Part shown: positions 20,250 through 29,089 of the stretch, piece after piece
Numbering within the stretch: the stretch's first letter is position 1
Layout: each line of letters starts with the position of its first letter
Source: Aeromonas caviae
Lineage (GTDB): Bacteria; Pseudomonadota; Gammaproteobacteria; Enterobacterales; Aeromonadaceae
Direction: 5' to 3'
DNA: 49,717 nt
NCBI RefSeq assembly: GCF_000819785.1
Contig: NZ_CDBK01000034.1
Coordinates: forward strand, 128,586 to 178,302
Notes under the pieces: generated by a model
Seen by the model: the letters and a program-made list of their open reading frames with translations, nothing else
What the model was told of the DNA's origin: nothing
Database searches by the model: none
Position numbers and translations under genes: made by a program

Positions 20250-22820
20250 ATGACAGCACAATACCAAGCGCCAGGCGCCAACTTGAGCGCCCACACCCCC
20301 ATGATGCAGCAGTATCTGACTCTCAAGGCCGAGAACCCGGAGATCCTGCTGTTCTATCGCATGGGTGACTTCTACGAGCTCTTCTACGACGACGCCCGCA
20401 AGGCCTCCCAGCTGCTCGACATCTCCCTGACCAAGCGCGGCCAGTCGGCCGGCAGTCCCATCCCGATGGCCGGGGTGCCCTATCACGCCATCGAGGGGTA
20501 TCTCGCCAAGCTGGTACAGCTCGGCGAATCGGCCGCCATCTGCGAGCAGGTGGGGGATCCCGCCACCAGCAAGGGGCCGGTGGAACGCAAGGTCATTCGC
20601 ATCATCACCCCGGGTACCGTCTCCGACGAGGCGCTGCTCAGCGAGCGGCAGGACAACCTGATCGCCGCCGTCTACCACGATGGCCGCCGCTTCGGTTACG
20701 GCACCATGGACATCGGCTCCGGACGCTTCTTCATCAACCAGTTCGAGAAAGAAGAGACCCTGCTGGCGGAGCTGCAACGCACCAATCCGGCGGAGCTGCT
20801 CTACCCCGAATCGTTCGCCTTCCTGCACCATGTCGAGGGTCGCCGCGGTCTGCGCCGCCGCCCGGAGTGGGAGTTCGAGCTCGGCACCGCCCGCAAGCTC
20901 TTGTGCCAGCAGTTCGGCACCCAGGATCTGGTGGGCTTTGGGGTCGAGCAGAGCGAGACCGCCCTGTGCGCCGCCGGCTGCCTGATGCAGTACGTGAAAG
21001 ACACCCAGCGCACCGCCCTGCCCCACATTCGCAGCGTGCGCCTGGAGCAGCCCGACCATGCGGTCATCATGGATGCCGCCACCCGCCGCAATCTGGAGCT
21101 GACCCAGAATCTGGCCGGCGGTCACGACAATACCCTCTCCGCCGTGCTCGATTGCACCGCCACGCCGATGGGCAGCCGCCTGCTCAAGCGCTGGATCCAC
21201 CAGCCGATCCGCGATCGGGTGATCCTCAAAGGTCGCCAGAGCACCATCAAGGAGCTCATCGAGCAGAACCTTTACGACGAGCTGGGCGGATTGCTGCGCC
21301 AGGTCGGCGACGTGGAGCGGGTGCTGGCCCGCCTCGCCCTGCGCTCGGCCCGCCCGCGCGATCTGACCCGATTGCGGCAGGCTTTTGCTCAGCTGCCCGA
21401 GTTGCAGCGTCTGCTGGCGGAAAGCGAGCACGAGGCGGTGCAGCAGCTGCGCGAGCGGGCGAGCACCTTCCCCGAGCTGTTCGACCTGCTGGAGCGTGCC
21501 GTGATGGAGGTGCCGCCGGTGCTCATCCGCGATGGCGGCGTCATCCGTGAAGGGTTCAATCAGGAGCTGGACGAGCTGCGGGATCTGGCCAATGGCGCCA
21601 CCGCCAGCCTGGCCCGCATTGAGGAGCGGGAGAAGGCGCTCACCGGCATCAACACCCTCAAGGTGGGCTACAACAAGGTGCACGGCTTCTATATCGAGGT
21701 GAGCCGCGCCAACAGCCACCTGGTGCCGGCCCACTACATCCGCCGCCAGACGCTGAAAAACAACGAGCGCTACATCATCGATGAGCTGAAGAAGTACGAG
21801 GACAAGGTGCTCACCGCCCAGGCCCAGGCGCTGGCGCTGGAAAAACGTCTCTACGAAGAGCTGCTCGACGCCCTGCTGCCCCACCTCGGCGATCTGCAGG
21901 AGTCTGCTGCCGCACTGGCGGAGCTGGACGTGCTGGCCAACCTGGCCGAGCGGGCAGAGACCCTCGACTATCGCTGCCCCACCCTCATCAACGAGGATCA
22001 GATCCTCATCGAGGCGGGCCGCCATCCGGTGGTGGAGCAGGTGATGACCGACCCCTTTATCGCCAACCCGATACGGCTGGAGCGGGAGCGGCGGATGTTG
22101 ATCATCACAGGCCCCAACATGGGCGGTAAATCCACCTACATGCGCCAGACTGCGCTCATCGTGCTGCTGGCCCATATCGGTGCCTTCGTGCCCGCCGACA
22201 GCGCCCGCATCGGCCCCATCGACCGCATCTTCACCCGTATCGGGGCGTCGGATGATCTCGCCTCCGGCCGCTCCACCTTTATGGTGGAGATGACCGAAAC
22301 CGCCAATATCCTCAACAACGCCACCGCCCGCAGTCTGGTGCTGATGGACGAAATTGGCCGCGGCACCAGCACCTACGACGGCCTCTCGCTGGCCTGGGCC
22401 TGCGCCGAGCAGCTGGCAAGCAAGATTGGCGCCTACACCCTGTTCGCCACTCACTACTTCGAGCTGACCCGCCTGCCCGAGCTGATGAGCGGGCTGGCCA
22501 ACGTCCACCTGGATGCGGTGGAGCACGGCGACACCATCGCCTTCATGCACGCGGTGCAGGAAGGTGCGGCCAGCCGCTCCTACGGCCTGCAGGTAGCGGC
22601 GCTGGCCGGGGTGCCGAAATCGGTGATCCACCAGGCCCGCCACAAACTGCATGAGCTGGAGAGTGCCACTCCGGTGGCCGCCGGCGAAAGCCGTCCGGCT
22701 CCGGTCACTCTCGCCCCGCAACCCCATCCTGTGGTGGAGGAGCTGGCAGCAGTACGCCCGGACGAGCTGACCCCGCGCCAGGCCCTTGACCTGCTCTATC
22801 GACTCAAGCAGATGCTGTAG
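20250..22820 (+). CDS. mutS: DNA mismatch repair protein MutS
   Basis: An 856-residue MutS of full length. The mismatch-reading motif is [15 protein letters not shown] (the F-x-E motif, near residues 36-50). The Walker A motif GPNMGGKST spans 621-629, followed by [12 protein letters not shown] (Walker B) and the helix-turn-helix near [10 protein letters not shown]. The C-terminus carries the tetramer region ([19 protein letters not shown]). It recognises base mismatches and recruits MutL and MutH. The ribosome binding site is weak. It ends with a shared terminator to the convergent BCCT gene. Confidence 0.98.
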   Translation: MTAQYQAPGANLSAHTPMMQQYLTLKAENPEILLFYRMGDFYELFYDDARKASQLLDISLTKRGQSAGSPIPMAGVPYHAIEGYLAKLVQLGESAAICEQVGDPATSKGPVERKVIRIITPGTVSDEALLSERQDNLIAAVYHDGRRFGYGTMDIGSGRFFINQFEKEETLLAELQRTNPAELLYPESFAFLHHVEGRRGLRRRPEWEFELGTARKLLCQQFGTQDLVGFGVEQSETALCAAGCLMQYVKDTQRTALPHIRSVRLEQPDHAVIMDAATRRNLELTQNLAGGHDNTLSAVLDCTATPMGSRLLKRWIHQPIRDRVILKGRQSTIKELIEQNLYDELGGLLRQVGDVERVLARLALRSARPRDLTRLRQAFAQLPELQRLLAESEHEAVQQLRERASTFPELFDLLERAVMEVPPVLIRDGGVIREGFNQELDELRDLANGATASLARIEEREKALTGINTLKVGYNKVHGFYIEVSRANSHLVPAHYIRRQTLKNNERYIIDELKKYEDKVLTAQAQALALEKRLYEELLDALLPHLGDLQESAAALAELDVLANLAERAETLDYRCPTLINEDQILIEAGRHPVVEQVMTDPFIANPIRLERERRMLIITGPNMGGKSTYMRQTALIVLLAHIGAFVPADSARIGPIDRIFTRIGASDDLASGRSTFMVEMTETANILNNATARSLVLMDEIGRGTSTYDGLSLAWACAEQLASKIGAYTLFATHYFELTRLPELMSGLANVHLDAVEHGDTIAFMHAVQEGAASRSYGLQVAALAGVPKSVIHQARHKLHELESATPVAAGESRPAPVTLAPQPHPVVEELAAVRPDELTPRQALDLLYRLKQML

Positions 22821-22845
22821 CTACCGACCGCCGAACAGGCATGAA

Positions 22846-22871
22846 AAAGGGGAACCGCGAGGTTCCCCTTT
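22846..22871. terminator. Bidirectional terminator between mutS and the BCCT gene
   Basis: AAAGGGGAACC and GGTTCCCCTTT form a perfect 11-bp stem around GCGA, with A and T flanks. It serves both convergent genes. Confidence 0.85.
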
Positions 22872-22890
22872 CGTTTGACCGAACCTGTCA

Positions 22891-24489
22891 TCAGCCCGGA
22901 CCGATGCGATCCATCAGGCTCAGATTGACCGACCCCGGATGGCGCTTGAGCTTCTGCCTGTATTCGAACTGGTGCTGGCTCTCCTGTTTGAGCCCCTGCA
23001 TCAGGGAGTAGCACATGGCCAGCATGATGACCGAGAAGGGCAGCGCGGCGATGATGCTGGCGGCCTGCAGGGCGGCAAGTCCGCCGGAGACCAGCAGAAT
23101 GGCCGCGACCAGCCCCTGCCCCAGCCCCCAGATGGCGCGGTGCAGCACGGGGGGATCCTGATCGCCGATGGAGAGCAGCGTCGTAATCACGAGCGTGCCC
23201 GAGTCGCTGGAGGTGATGAAGTAGGTGCAGATAAGCAGGGTCAGCACCCCCTTGGCAATCCAGCCGAAGGTCTCCCAGTGCAGCAGTTCCACCGTCTTGT
23301 AGAGCGCCATGGTGACATCCTGATTGACCGCTTCCACTACGCCGCCGCCACCGAACAGCTCCAGGTTCATGGCAGTCCCGCCGAACACGGTGAGCCAGAG
23401 CATGCCGAGCAGGGAGGGCACCAGCAGAACACCGAGCACGAATTCACGGATCGTGCGGCCCTTGGAGATGCGCGCGATGAACATGCCGACAAAGGGGGCC
23501 CACGCAATCCACCAGCCCCAGTAGAACGCGGTCCAGCTAGACTGCCAGGCCGAGGTACCGTTGGCTTCGGTATTGGTCCAGAAGCTCAGCTTGACGATGT
23601 TCTGCAGGTAATCACCGATGTTCTGCACATAGGCGTTGAGGATGTAGGTGGTCGGCCCCAGCACCAGGAAGAGGCCCAGCACGAACACGCTCAACCAGAT
23701 ATTGAGTTCGGAGAGAATCTTCACCCCGCGCCCAACACCGGAGATGGCCGACAGGGTGGCAATCAGGCTGATGCCACCGATGAGCCAGAGCTGGTTCGCT
23801 TGTGACACGCCCATGCCGAACATCTGGTTGAGGCCGGTGTTCATCTGGGAGACTCCCAGCCCAAGGGAGGTCGCCACCCCGAACACGGTACCGAACACCG
23901 CCAGCACGTCGGCGGCATGGCCCCAGAAGCCGTAGATGCGATCGCCAAGAATGGGATAGAGCACGGAGCGGATGGCCAGCGGCAACTTGCGCCGGTAGCT
24001 GAAGAAGGCCAGCGACAGGCCGACGATCACATAGATGGCCCAGGGGTGCAGACCCCAGTGGAAGAAGGTGAGGCGCATGGCGATCTGGGCCGCTTCCGGC
24101 GTCATGCCTTCGGTGATGAAGGGGTTGCCCTGCAGGTGATACATGGGCTCGGCGATGCTCCAGAACACCAGGCCTATGCCCATGCCTGCGCTGAACAGCA
24201 TGGAGAACCAGGCAAAGTAGCCAAACTCCGGTACCTGGTCGTCGTCGCCCAGCCGGATGCTCCCAAAGCGGCTGAACATCAAGTAGACGGCGAAGAACAG
24301 GAACAGGGCGACCACCAGGATGTAATACCACTTGAAGCCAGCAATGATGGTGTCCTTGGCCCCGGTAAACCAGGTGCCTGCGGTATCCGGATCAAAGACG
24401 CCGAACAGCAGGAAGAGGGTCACGACGGTGAGGGCCGTCATGGCCATGGTGGGATTGAGGCCTTTCAAAAGCCCTTTGGTTGCTCGCAT
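22891..24489 (-). CDS. BCCT family betaine/choline/carnitine-type transporter
   Basis: A 532-residue 12-helix transporter. The glycine-rich substrate/sodium motif is GMGIGLVFWSIAEPMYH (about 98-114). The family signature WGLHPWAIYVIVGLSLAFFSYR follows, and the central block WTAFYWGWWIAWAPFVGMFIARISKGRTIREF (about 325-356) includes the tryptophan box for quaternary ammonium groups. Length is like the OpuD/ProU-less BCCT group, without the long C-terminal tail of BetT. Likely substrate is a compatible solute such as glycine betaine or carnitine; which one cannot be told. It starts nine bases after the preceding unknown gene, with GGAGG before the ATG, so both form an operon. Confidence 0.9.
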   Translation of the reverse strand: MRATKGLLKGLNPTMAMTALTVVTLFLLFGVFDPDTAGTWFTGAKDTIIAGFKWYYILVVALFLFFAVYLMFSRFGSIRLGDDDQVPEFGYFAWFSMLFSAGMGIGLVFWSIAEPMYHLQGNPFITEGMTPEAAQIAMRLTFFHWGLHPWAIYVIVGLSLAFFSYRRKLPLAIRSVLYPILGDRIYGFWGHAADVLAVFGTVFGVATSLGLGVSQMNTGLNQMFGMGVSQANQLWLIGGISLIATLSAISGVGRGVKILSELNIWLSVFVLGLFLVLGPTTYILNAYVQNIGDYLQNIVKLSFWTNTEANGTSAWQSSWTAFYWGWWIAWAPFVGMFIARISKGRTIREFVLGVLLVPSLLGMLWLTVFGGTAMNLELFGGGGVVEAVNQDVTMALYKTVELLHWETFGWIAKGVLTLLICTYFITSSDSGTLVITTLLSIGDQDPPVLHRAIWGLGQGLVAAILLVSGGLAALQAASIIAALPFSVIMLAMCYSLMQGLKQESQHQFEYRQKLKRHPGSVNLSLMDRIGPG

Positions 24490-24498
24490 CGGGCCTCC

Positions 24499-25026
24499 TT
24501 AGTCGTTGTTGAAAAAGTCTTCACCCACGTGATCGCCGGCACCGCCGATGGCGCGATAGGCCAGACGACCTGCCACCTGCTCACGGTGATCCACCAGGGT
24601 CACCGACGGCTGGCCGTTCACTGCGTGGCGTTTGCCAAGGAAGATCGCCATCGGCACCCCCAGATTGGAGACACCGCTGGTGATCCAGAGGCGGTTGAAG
24701 TCATAGGAGCCACCGATGAACTCCAGCTGTGCCAGTCCATTGTCCAGACCCGCCAGATAGAAGTTCATGGCACTCTCGTCGGGGAAGAGGTGAACCAGCA
24801 CATAGGCATAGCGCAACTCATTGACCAACTCCTTTAGACTGAAAGAACCTGTATTGCTGCAAGAGAGCGGCAGCTCACCATCGTAGTGGTGTACCTTGAG
24901 GTTGTTGGGGTCCTCGTCATAGGCAGGTTGATAACGCACAAATGCTGCGGTATCCGGCAGTTCATAGCGAACTCTGACCACACGCAGGTCGGCAACCAGG
25001 GACTTGATATCCAGGTCGTCATGCAT
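24499..25026 (-). CDS. Unknown protein co-transcribed with the BCCT transporter
   Basis: 175 residues, not recognised. There is no signal peptide or membrane helix. It is mixed alpha/beta and acidic, with DLDIKSLVADLRVVRVRYEL at the start, a central SLKELVNELRYAYVLVHLFPD and a later NRLWITSGVSNLGVPMAIFLG. The ATG at 25026 has GAGGAG seven bases upstream; an earlier in-frame start lacks this. Only nine bases separate it from the transporter. It could regulate transport or act on the imported substrate; neither is shown. A divergent MarR gene lies 163 bases away. Confidence 0.75.
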   Translation of the reverse strand: MHDDLDIKSLVADLRVVRVRYELPDTAAFVRYQPAYDEDPNNLKVHHYDGELPLSCSNTGSFSLKELVNELRYAYVLVHLFPDESAMNFYLAGLDNGLAQLEFIGGSYDFNRLWITSGVSNLGVPMAIFLGKRHAVNGQPSVTLVDHREQVAGRLAYRAIGGAGDHVGEDFFNND

Positions 25027-25189
25027 GATTTCACTCCTCAAATATCGGGTTGGAATGGGGCAATTGTCCGATAACCTAACACAATATTCATTAGAGCTAA
25101 AACCATTACATCAAAAACCATATTGACCTTGTTATGGATTAGGCGGAGAATTTCGCGCCTCTCCACAGCCCTGCGATGACCCAGACCCC
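25027..25189. promoter_or_regulatory. Divergent control region of the BCCT unit and the MarR gene
   Basis: 163 AT-rich bases between divergent starts. This is the natural place for a MarR operator and for both promoters. No perfect palindrome stands out; CCTAA at about 25073 and TTAGG at about 25138 are in inverted orientation but 60 bases apart. Confidence 0.4.
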
Positions 25190-25669
25190 ATGGAAAAACA
25201 TGATGAAGTGCTGATCGCCCTGCGCCAGATCATCCGTGCCATCGACATGCACTCCAAGCGCTTGATCAAGGAGGCCGGCCTGACCTCGCCTCAGCTCCTG
25301 CTGCTCAAGGGGATCGACGAGCTTGGCCAGATCTCCATGCGCCAGCTGGCGGATCACACCAACATGAGCCAGGCCACCGCCACCACCATCATGGACCGGC
25401 TGGAGAGCCGCCAGCTGGTGCAGCGCATTCGCAGCGAAACCGACAAACGCAAGGTGCATGCGACGCTCACTGACGCGGGACGCGCCCTGCTTGCCCAGGC
25501 TCCAACCCCCTTGCAGGAGAGTTTCATTCAACGCTTTCAGGCACTGGAGAACTGGGAGCAGGGGTTGTTGCTCTCATCCCTGCAACGCATCTCCGCCATG
25601 ATGAATGCCGACGGCATCGATGCCGCCCCCGTGCTGAGTGTCAGCCCCCTGACTGAAGAGCGGGCCTGA
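25190..25669 (+). CDS. MarR family transcriptional regulator
   Basis: A 159-residue winged-helix regulator. The recognition helix is MRQLADHTNMSQATATTIMDRLESRQLV (about 47-74), and the wing RIRSETDKRKVHATLTDAGRALL follows (the D-x-R motif as DKRKV). Helices at both ends form the dimer interface. It has no cysteine for redox sensing in the usual position. It is divergent from the BCCT-unknown operon, which makes that operon the most likely target, together with its own gene. The family commonly responds to small aromatic or lipophilic ligands. Confidence 0.9.
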   Translation: MEKHDEVLIALRQIIRAIDMHSKRLIKEAGLTSPQLLLLKGIDELGQISMRQLADHTNMSQATATTIMDRLESRQLVQRIRSETDKRKVHATLTDAGRALLAQAPTPLQESFIQRFQALENWEQGLLLSSLQRISAMMNADGIDAAPVLSVSPLTEERA

Positions 25670-25680
25670 ACCGCAGCCAT

Positions 25681-25710
25681 AAAAAAAGCTCCCGACCGGG
25701 AGCTTTTTTT
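25681..25710. terminator. Bidirectional terminator after the MarR gene
   Basis: AAAAAAAGCTCCC and GGGAGCTTTTTTT pair around GACC. It serves the MarR gene and the convergent YjaG-like gene. Confidence 0.9.
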
Positions 25711-25730
25711 ATGGGCAGTACGCGATGGCG

Positions 25731-26312
25731 TTACGCCTCCAGGCTGATGCCGATGTTGGAGACGCCGTCCTGGGCCGCGAAGGCGCGGATGGCAAGGATG
25801 CGGTCGCTGTCCCGTTCATGGGCCACCCGTTTGAGCAGTTCGACCTGGAACTCCAGCTCCGCTTCCATGTACTCGTGCTCATAGAGCTCATCATCGCTGA
25901 GATCCCGCTCTTCCAGCATCTCGATGAAGCCGGCGACCGTGCCGACAGACGCATGGCTGGCGTCGTTGGCCTCTTCCCCCACCCGGCAGATCACCGAGTT
26001 GTAGGCACAACCCAGCGCCACGCAGGCGTCCAGTGCCGGATAGGCGCCGTAGGATTCAAACTTGCAGGGATCGGGAATGTAGACTTCAAACGCTTCCAGA
26101 ATGGCACCAAGATTGACGCGGGATCCCTTGACCGTCAGGTAGTTCCACATCTGATCCAGCGCGTGACGGAATGCCCTCGCATCCCCGAAACCGGAGGCCT
26201 GGGTAAAGAGCACATAGTTGGGGTACATGCGCTCTGCCAGCGCCAGGGTATAGACGGTTTGCTGCCAGGGCTGCAGCTCGGCCAGTCGCTTATAAAACTT
26301 GTCACCAAACAC
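25731..26312 (-). CDS. YjaG family (DUF416) protein
   Basis: A 193-residue protein resembling E. coli YjaG: RLAELQPWQQTVYTLALAERMYPNYVLFTQASGFGDA at the start, YGAYPALDACVALGCAYNSVICRV in the middle and ISNIG-type SNIGISLEA at the end. The function of the family is not known. Start is taken as GTG at 26312 (VFGDKFYKRL) with AAGGATCCG about seven bases upstream. The further upstream frame has no counterpart in YjaG. It is divergent from the dehydrogenase gene at 26474. Confidence 0.85.
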   Translation of the reverse strand: MFGDKFYKRLAELQPWQQTVYTLALAERMYPNYVLFTQASGFGDARAFRHALDQMWNYLTVKGSRVNLGAILEAFEVYIPDPCKFESYGAYPALDACVALGCAYNSVICRVGEEANDASHASVGTVAGFIEMLEERDLSDDELYEHEYMEAELEFQVELLKRVAHERDSDRILAIRAFAAQDGVSNIGISLEA

Positions 26313-26473
26313 TGGAGTCGGATCCTTTGCAAAATGTGGGGCAGATTGTAGCCCACGAGGGCCCCGTCTAAAAATGAAAAAGCGCCCTGCTCGACTATCT
26401 TGCCCGATCAACTGGGGTAAGATGGAGACAGCATCCCTCTCGCCTTGCCATAAACACGATAAGGAACAAGAGT

Positions 26474-27418
26474 ATGAGCCAACGTACCCTGCTGCTGTTG
26501 AGTCAGGACAACAGCCACTATGAACGCCTGCTCAAGGCGGCCCATCTTCCCCATCTGCACATTCTTCGGGCCGACAATCAGGCCGAGGCCGAACAGCTTA
26601 TCGGCGACGCTCATATCCTGATGGCCGAGCCAGCCCGGGCCAAGCCGCTGCTGACCAAGGCCGGCAAGCTAAGCTGGCTCCAGTCGACTTATGCCGGAGT
26701 CGACGTGCTGCTGGACGCCAGTTGCCGCCGCGACTACCTGCTCACCAATGTCCGCGGCATCTTCGGCCCCTTGATGAGCGAGTATGTGTTCGGCCATCTG
26801 CTCAGCCTGACCCGCCAGTTGCCACTCTATCGCGAGCAGCAGCAACAGGGCGTCTGGCAGAGCCATCCCTATCAGGGCTTGAAGGGAAAGACGCTGCTGC
26901 TGCTCGGCACCGGCAGCATCGGGCAGCATATCGCCCACACCGGCAAGCATTTTGGCATGAGGGTGCTCGGCATCAGTCACAGTGGCCGTGAGCGTGCCGG
27001 GTTCGATCAGGTGTACCAGTTGCCGGCACTCAACAAGATGCTGGCCCAGGCCGATGTCATCGTCAGCGTGCTGCCCGCCACCCGCGAGACACGCCATCTC
27101 TTCACCGCCGAACGCTTCAGCCACTGCAAACCGGGCGCCATCTTCTTCAACGTCGGCAGGGGCAATGCCGTCCATGAGGGGGAGCTGCTGGCGGCACTGC
27201 AAGCCGGCAAGCCCGCTATGGCGGTGCTCGATGTGTTCGAGCAGGAACCTCTGCCCGCTGACAGCCCGCTCTGGCACCAGCCCAATCTCATCGTGACGCC
27301 CCACAACAGCGCCTACAGCTTCCCGGAAGATGTGGCCCAGATCTTCATCCGCAACTACATCCGCTTCATCGATGGTCAGCAGCTGGACGGCCGGATCGAC
27401 TTTGACAAGGGTTATTGA
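26474..27418 (+). CDS. D-2-hydroxyacid dehydrogenase
   Basis: A 314-residue NAD(P)-dependent dehydrogenase of the D-isomer-specific family. The nucleotide-binding motif LGTGSIGQHIA is near residues 144-154. The catalytic set is Arg229 (in NVGRGNAV), Glu258 (in FEQEPLP) and His277 (in TPHNSA). The N-terminal substrate domain is short, as in the GhrA/Ddh-like group of enzymes reducing glyoxylate or hydroxypyruvate, but substrate specificity cannot be assigned. AAGGAA precedes the ATG by about eight bases. It is monocistronic, with a strong terminator. Confidence 0.88.
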   Translation: MSQRTLLLLSQDNSHYERLLKAAHLPHLHILRADNQAEAEQLIGDAHILMAEPARAKPLLTKAGKLSWLQSTYAGVDVLLDASCRRDYLLTNVRGIFGPLMSEYVFGHLLSLTRQLPLYREQQQQGVWQSHPYQGLKGKTLLLLGTGSIGQHIAHTGKHFGMRVLGISHSGRERAGFDQVYQLPALNKMLAQADVIVSVLPATRETRHLFTAERFSHCKPGAIFFNVGRGNAVHEGELLAALQAGKPAMAVLDVFEQEPLPADSPLWHQPNLIVTPHNSAYSFPEDVAQIFIRNYIRFIDGQQLDGRIDFDKGY

Positions 27419-27433
27419 AGCCGTTCTGCAATG

Positions 27434-27464
27434 AAAAGGCCCCGCCAGTTGGCGGGGCCTTTTT
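27434..27464. terminator. Terminator between the dehydrogenase and mepM
   Basis: AAAAGGCCCCGCC and GGCGGGGCCTTTT pair around AGTT. It is symmetric, so it can also stop mepM transcripts arriving on the minus strand. Confidence 0.9.
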
Positions 27465-27481
27465 CGTCAGGAGGGCGCCGT

Positions 27482-28819
27482 TCAGCCCGCCTCCATCTCT
27501 TTGCGGTAGCTCTTCACCTTGGCGAGGAACTGACGCTTGTCCTTGCCGGAGAGCGGCTCCGCCATCGGCAGCTTGATCTTCATGGGATCCACCGGCCGGT
27601 TGTTGATGCGTACTTCGTAGTGCAGGTGAGCACCGGTGGAACGGCCCGTGTTGCCGGAGAGGGCTATCTTGTCGCCCATTTTCACCTTCTGCCCGGGTTT
27701 CACCAGCAGCTTGCTCAGGTGCAGGTAACGGGTCATCAGGGTACGACCGTGCTTGATCACGACATAGGTGCCTGCCAGCGGGTGGCTGGTTGCCTTGAGG
27801 ACCACACCGTCACCGGTCGCCATGATGGGCGTGCCTACTGGCAGGGCAAAGTCGGTCCCCTCATGGGGCCGGACCTGCCCGGTAATGGGATGACGGCGAT
27901 TCGGGTTGAAACTGGAGCTGACCCGGTAACGGCTGTGAGTCGGATAACGGCGGAAGCCGCGCTCCAGGCTGTTTGCCTGACCGTCATAATAGTTGCCATC
28001 TTCCGACAACCAGGCTGACACGGCCTTGCCTTGACTGAACACCTCGACCCCCAGCAACTGGGTATTGCCCGTACTCTTGCCCTCGACCGTCTCCTGGCGG
28101 ACCAGCACCTTGAACTTGTCACCCTTTTTCAAATCCTTGGCGAAGTTGAGGCGCCACTGGAACAGGTTGGCAATTTTCTGGATGTGGTTGGCCGGGATCC
28201 CGGCATTGCGGGCGCTGACGTAGAAGCTGCCGTTGATGACACCGTCATAGCTCTTCTGCTGCCACTCCACCTCTTCATTGAGCATGTTGGCGCTATAGGT
28301 GTCGTCGGTACGCTCCAGCACCAGGGTCTGCTTGATGTTCAGGCGGATCTTCAGCTGCTGCAGAATGTTGTCCTGATCGATCAGCAACTCGATGGTCTGA
28401 CCGGGTTTGAGACGCGCCAGGTTGTTCTTGGCATCCGCATCCAGCACCTTGTAGAGGGTGGTGGTGGACAGCCCCAGGTTGTTGAAGATGGTGGTCAGAT
28501 TCTCGCCGTTGCGCACCCGGTAATCCTGCCATTGAGGCGTGGCATCGGCCGGGATGTCGTCTTCGGGAGCAGCTGACTCGACCAGCTCGTGATCCGGAAT
28601 GTCGTTGAAGTCGGTGTTGTCTTCGTTGGTTGCGGTGCCCGTGGTGGCGATCGGCAACTCCAGACGCAGTGGCCGCTCCAGGATGTCACCGGGAGCTGGC
28701 AATACGGCTACTGCTGACAGCGTCATGGCCGTGAGCAATAGCATGGCATAGAAATGCTTGCGGGGAACCGGGGGTTCCCAATTGGCAGCCTGAGCTACCA
28801 AGGGACGGAGACGTTTCAT
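27482..28819 (-). CDS. mepM: Murein DD-endopeptidase MepM (M23 family)
   Basis: A 445-residue envelope protein. An OapA-like N-terminus with one membrane helix (about 22-42) is followed by a LysM-like domain (YRVRNGENLTTIFNNLGLS, about 100-148) and a LytM/M23 catalytic domain (about 300-410). Zinc ligands are H319xxxD323 (HEGTDFALPVG) and H400 of HLH (398-400). It cuts D-Ala-mDAP crosslinks to allow wall growth. In E. coli mepM (yebA) is next to znuA, but here three lap-type genes lie between them. Confidence 0.93.
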   Translation of the reverse strand: MKRLRPLVAQAANWEPPVPRKHFYAMLLLTAMTLSAVAVLPAPGDILERPLRLELPIATTGTATNEDNTDFNDIPDHELVESAAPEDDIPADATPQWQDYRVRNGENLTTIFNNLGLSTTTLYKVLDADAKNNLARLKPGQTIELLIDQDNILQQLKIRLNIKQTLVLERTDDTYSANMLNEEVEWQQKSYDGVINGSFYVSARNAGIPANHIQKIANLFQWRLNFAKDLKKGDKFKVLVRQETVEGKSTGNTQLLGVEVFSQGKAVSAWLSEDGNYYDGQANSLERGFRRYPTHSRYRVSSSFNPNRRHPITGQVRPHEGTDFALPVGTPIMATGDGVVLKATSHPLAGTYVVIKHGRTLMTRYLHLSKLLVKPGQKVKMGDKIALSGNTGRSTGAHLHYEVRINNRPVDPMKIKLPMAEPLSGKDKRQFLAKVKSYRKEMEAG

Positions 28820-29089
28820 CCGCTATCCTGTTATTAGATCTAAGGGTGGTGGTTGTGGGTCTGTTTTTATGAGTTTTTATTATGAAAACCGAATATCTGG
28901 CTTTTAGACCTAAATACTTACAAAAAGTTCATAGCTCCATGCACGAAACTCACATTTTATGCATAACCTTCCAGCATGGGCAGAAATGATCGTCATTTTC
29001 AGCCATTTTTTTCTATTTTTAAGAACCAAGTCCGGTTGTGGTGCTCTCCGGCCCAGAAAATGTTGCAAAAACATCTCCATGGAGTGGGT
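28820..29089. promoter_or_regulatory. Divergent mepM / lapD-like promoter region
   Basis: 270 AT-rich bases, in contrast to the GC-rich surroundings. Both promoters must lie here. TTACAAAAAG and TTTTATGCATAACC segments near 28918-28965 are candidate -35/-10 material, but no unique promoter can be fixed. Confidence 0.4.

Noticed and set aside
19899..22727. 942-residue minus-strand open frame opposite mutS
   Set aside because: Same shadow pattern; mutS is clear on the plus strand, and the frame also runs across the Spy-like gene and its terminator.
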